Assembly: GCA_029859485.1 (NCBI GenBank)
Contig: JAOUDB010000211.1
Coordinates: 1-5,321 of the forward strand
Origin: Desulfuromonadales bacterium
Lineage (GTDB): Bacteria > Desulfobacterota > Desulfuromonadia > Desulfuromonadales > BM103
Length of the DNA stretch: 5,321 nucleotides
Reading direction: 5' to 3'
Part shown: positions 5,131 to 5,321 of the stretch, piece after piece
Layout of the letters: the number at the start of each line of letters is the position of its first letter
Numbering within the stretch: position 1 is the stretch's first letter
The notes under the pieces: model-generated
Databases searched by the model: none
What the model was told of the DNA's origin: nothing
What the model saw: the letters and a program-made list of their open reading frames with translations, nothing else
Program-made: the position numbers and the translations under genes

Positions 5131-5321
5131 ATGCGTGACTTTTTTGTTGACCGTTTCGCGAACCTGAACATTGCCGATGGGGTCGCCCGTCTTGATTTTG
5201 TAAGGGTTGAAAATATTAATGCCGAGAAAAAACAAGTAACAATGTCGCCTTCTTTACGTCTGGCCCTTCCCTTTGAGGCGTTTATGCAGATGGCGGAACA
5301 GTTTGCCAAGGTTCGGGAAGA
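5131..5321 (+). CDS. Hypothetical protein, 5' part (runs off window)
   Basis: ATG at 5131 follows an AGAAAGGA ribosome binding site (5115-5122) with 8 nt spacing. The frame is open to the window end, with 63 full codons. The product begins MRDFFVDRFANLNIADGVAR. It shows a pattern of short beta-strands (ARLDFVRVENI, KKQVTMSPSLRLALP) followed by a helix (FEAFMQMAEQFAKVRE). I do not recognise the family. The layout of strands, an 'M-S-P' turn and a helix is loosely like DUF3467-type small proteins, but that is a weak impression. The preceding terminator and its own promoter suggest it is transcribed independently of the cytochrome gene. No signal peptide or membrane segment is visible. Confidence 0.65.
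   Translation, partial: MRDFFVDRFANLNIADGVARLDFVRVENINAEKKQVTMSPSLRLALPFEAFMQMAEQFAKVRE

Noticed and set aside
1..5321. CRISPR array, insertion sequence or rRNA
   Set aside because: No regularly spaced long repeats, transposase-like frame, terminal inverted repeats around a gene, or rRNA-like sequence were seen.

Overview
The window looks like a chromosomal segment of an anaerobic, metal- or sulfur-cycling deltaproteobacterium, most likely in the Desulfuromonadales/Geobacter sphere. The reasons are a secreted multiheme c-type cytochrome with Ig/Fn3-like tail domains, an ArsC-family protein that uses an in-frame UGA as selenocysteine, and an SO_0444-type metal permease. This placement is inferred from gene content alone. 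The GC content is moderate, with a visibly AT-richer patch around 860-1170.

Layout, left to right. (1) <3-443 (+): C-terminal part of an SO_0444-like membrane permease, cut by the window edge. (2) 436-774 (-): a 112-codon ArsC/Spx-like thioredoxin-fold gene, convergent with the permease and overlapping its end by 8 bp. An uninterrupted reading frame stops at an internal TGA (739-741). Reading that TGA as selenocysteine restores a good AGGAG site, an ATG start and the missing redox motif U-x-x-C, and a SECIS-like hairpin lies just downstream. (3) 805-1119 (-): a possible AT-rich hypothetical gene upstream of the selenoprotein gene, low confidence. (4) 1171-1935 (+): a transcription factor with an atypical receiver domain and an AraC-type DNA-binding domain, served by a good promoter at 1070-1097. 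(5) 1936-2169: intergenic region with a tandem direct repeat in about 21-22 bp register. It sits directly upstream of a candidate -10 box that lacks a good -35, the geometry expected of an AraC-family-activated promoter. (6) 2170-4833 (+): an 887-residue exported pentaheme cytochrome with C-terminal Fn3-like and Ig-like domains. (7) 4834-5130: three hairpins, including two terminator-like ones, then an extended -10 promoter. (8) 5131-5321> (+): start of a short unrecognised protein.

Working model (inference): the receiver-AraC protein switches on the adjacent cytochrome gene through the tandem repeat, making a local signal-to-respiratory-cytochrome module. The left side (permease plus ArsC-like selenoprotein) may concern metal or oxyanion handling, but the two genes are convergent, so they are not one operon. 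The least obvious content is the selenoprotein, which conventional gene calling would truncate to an 86-residue product lacking its active site, and the putative AraC operator.
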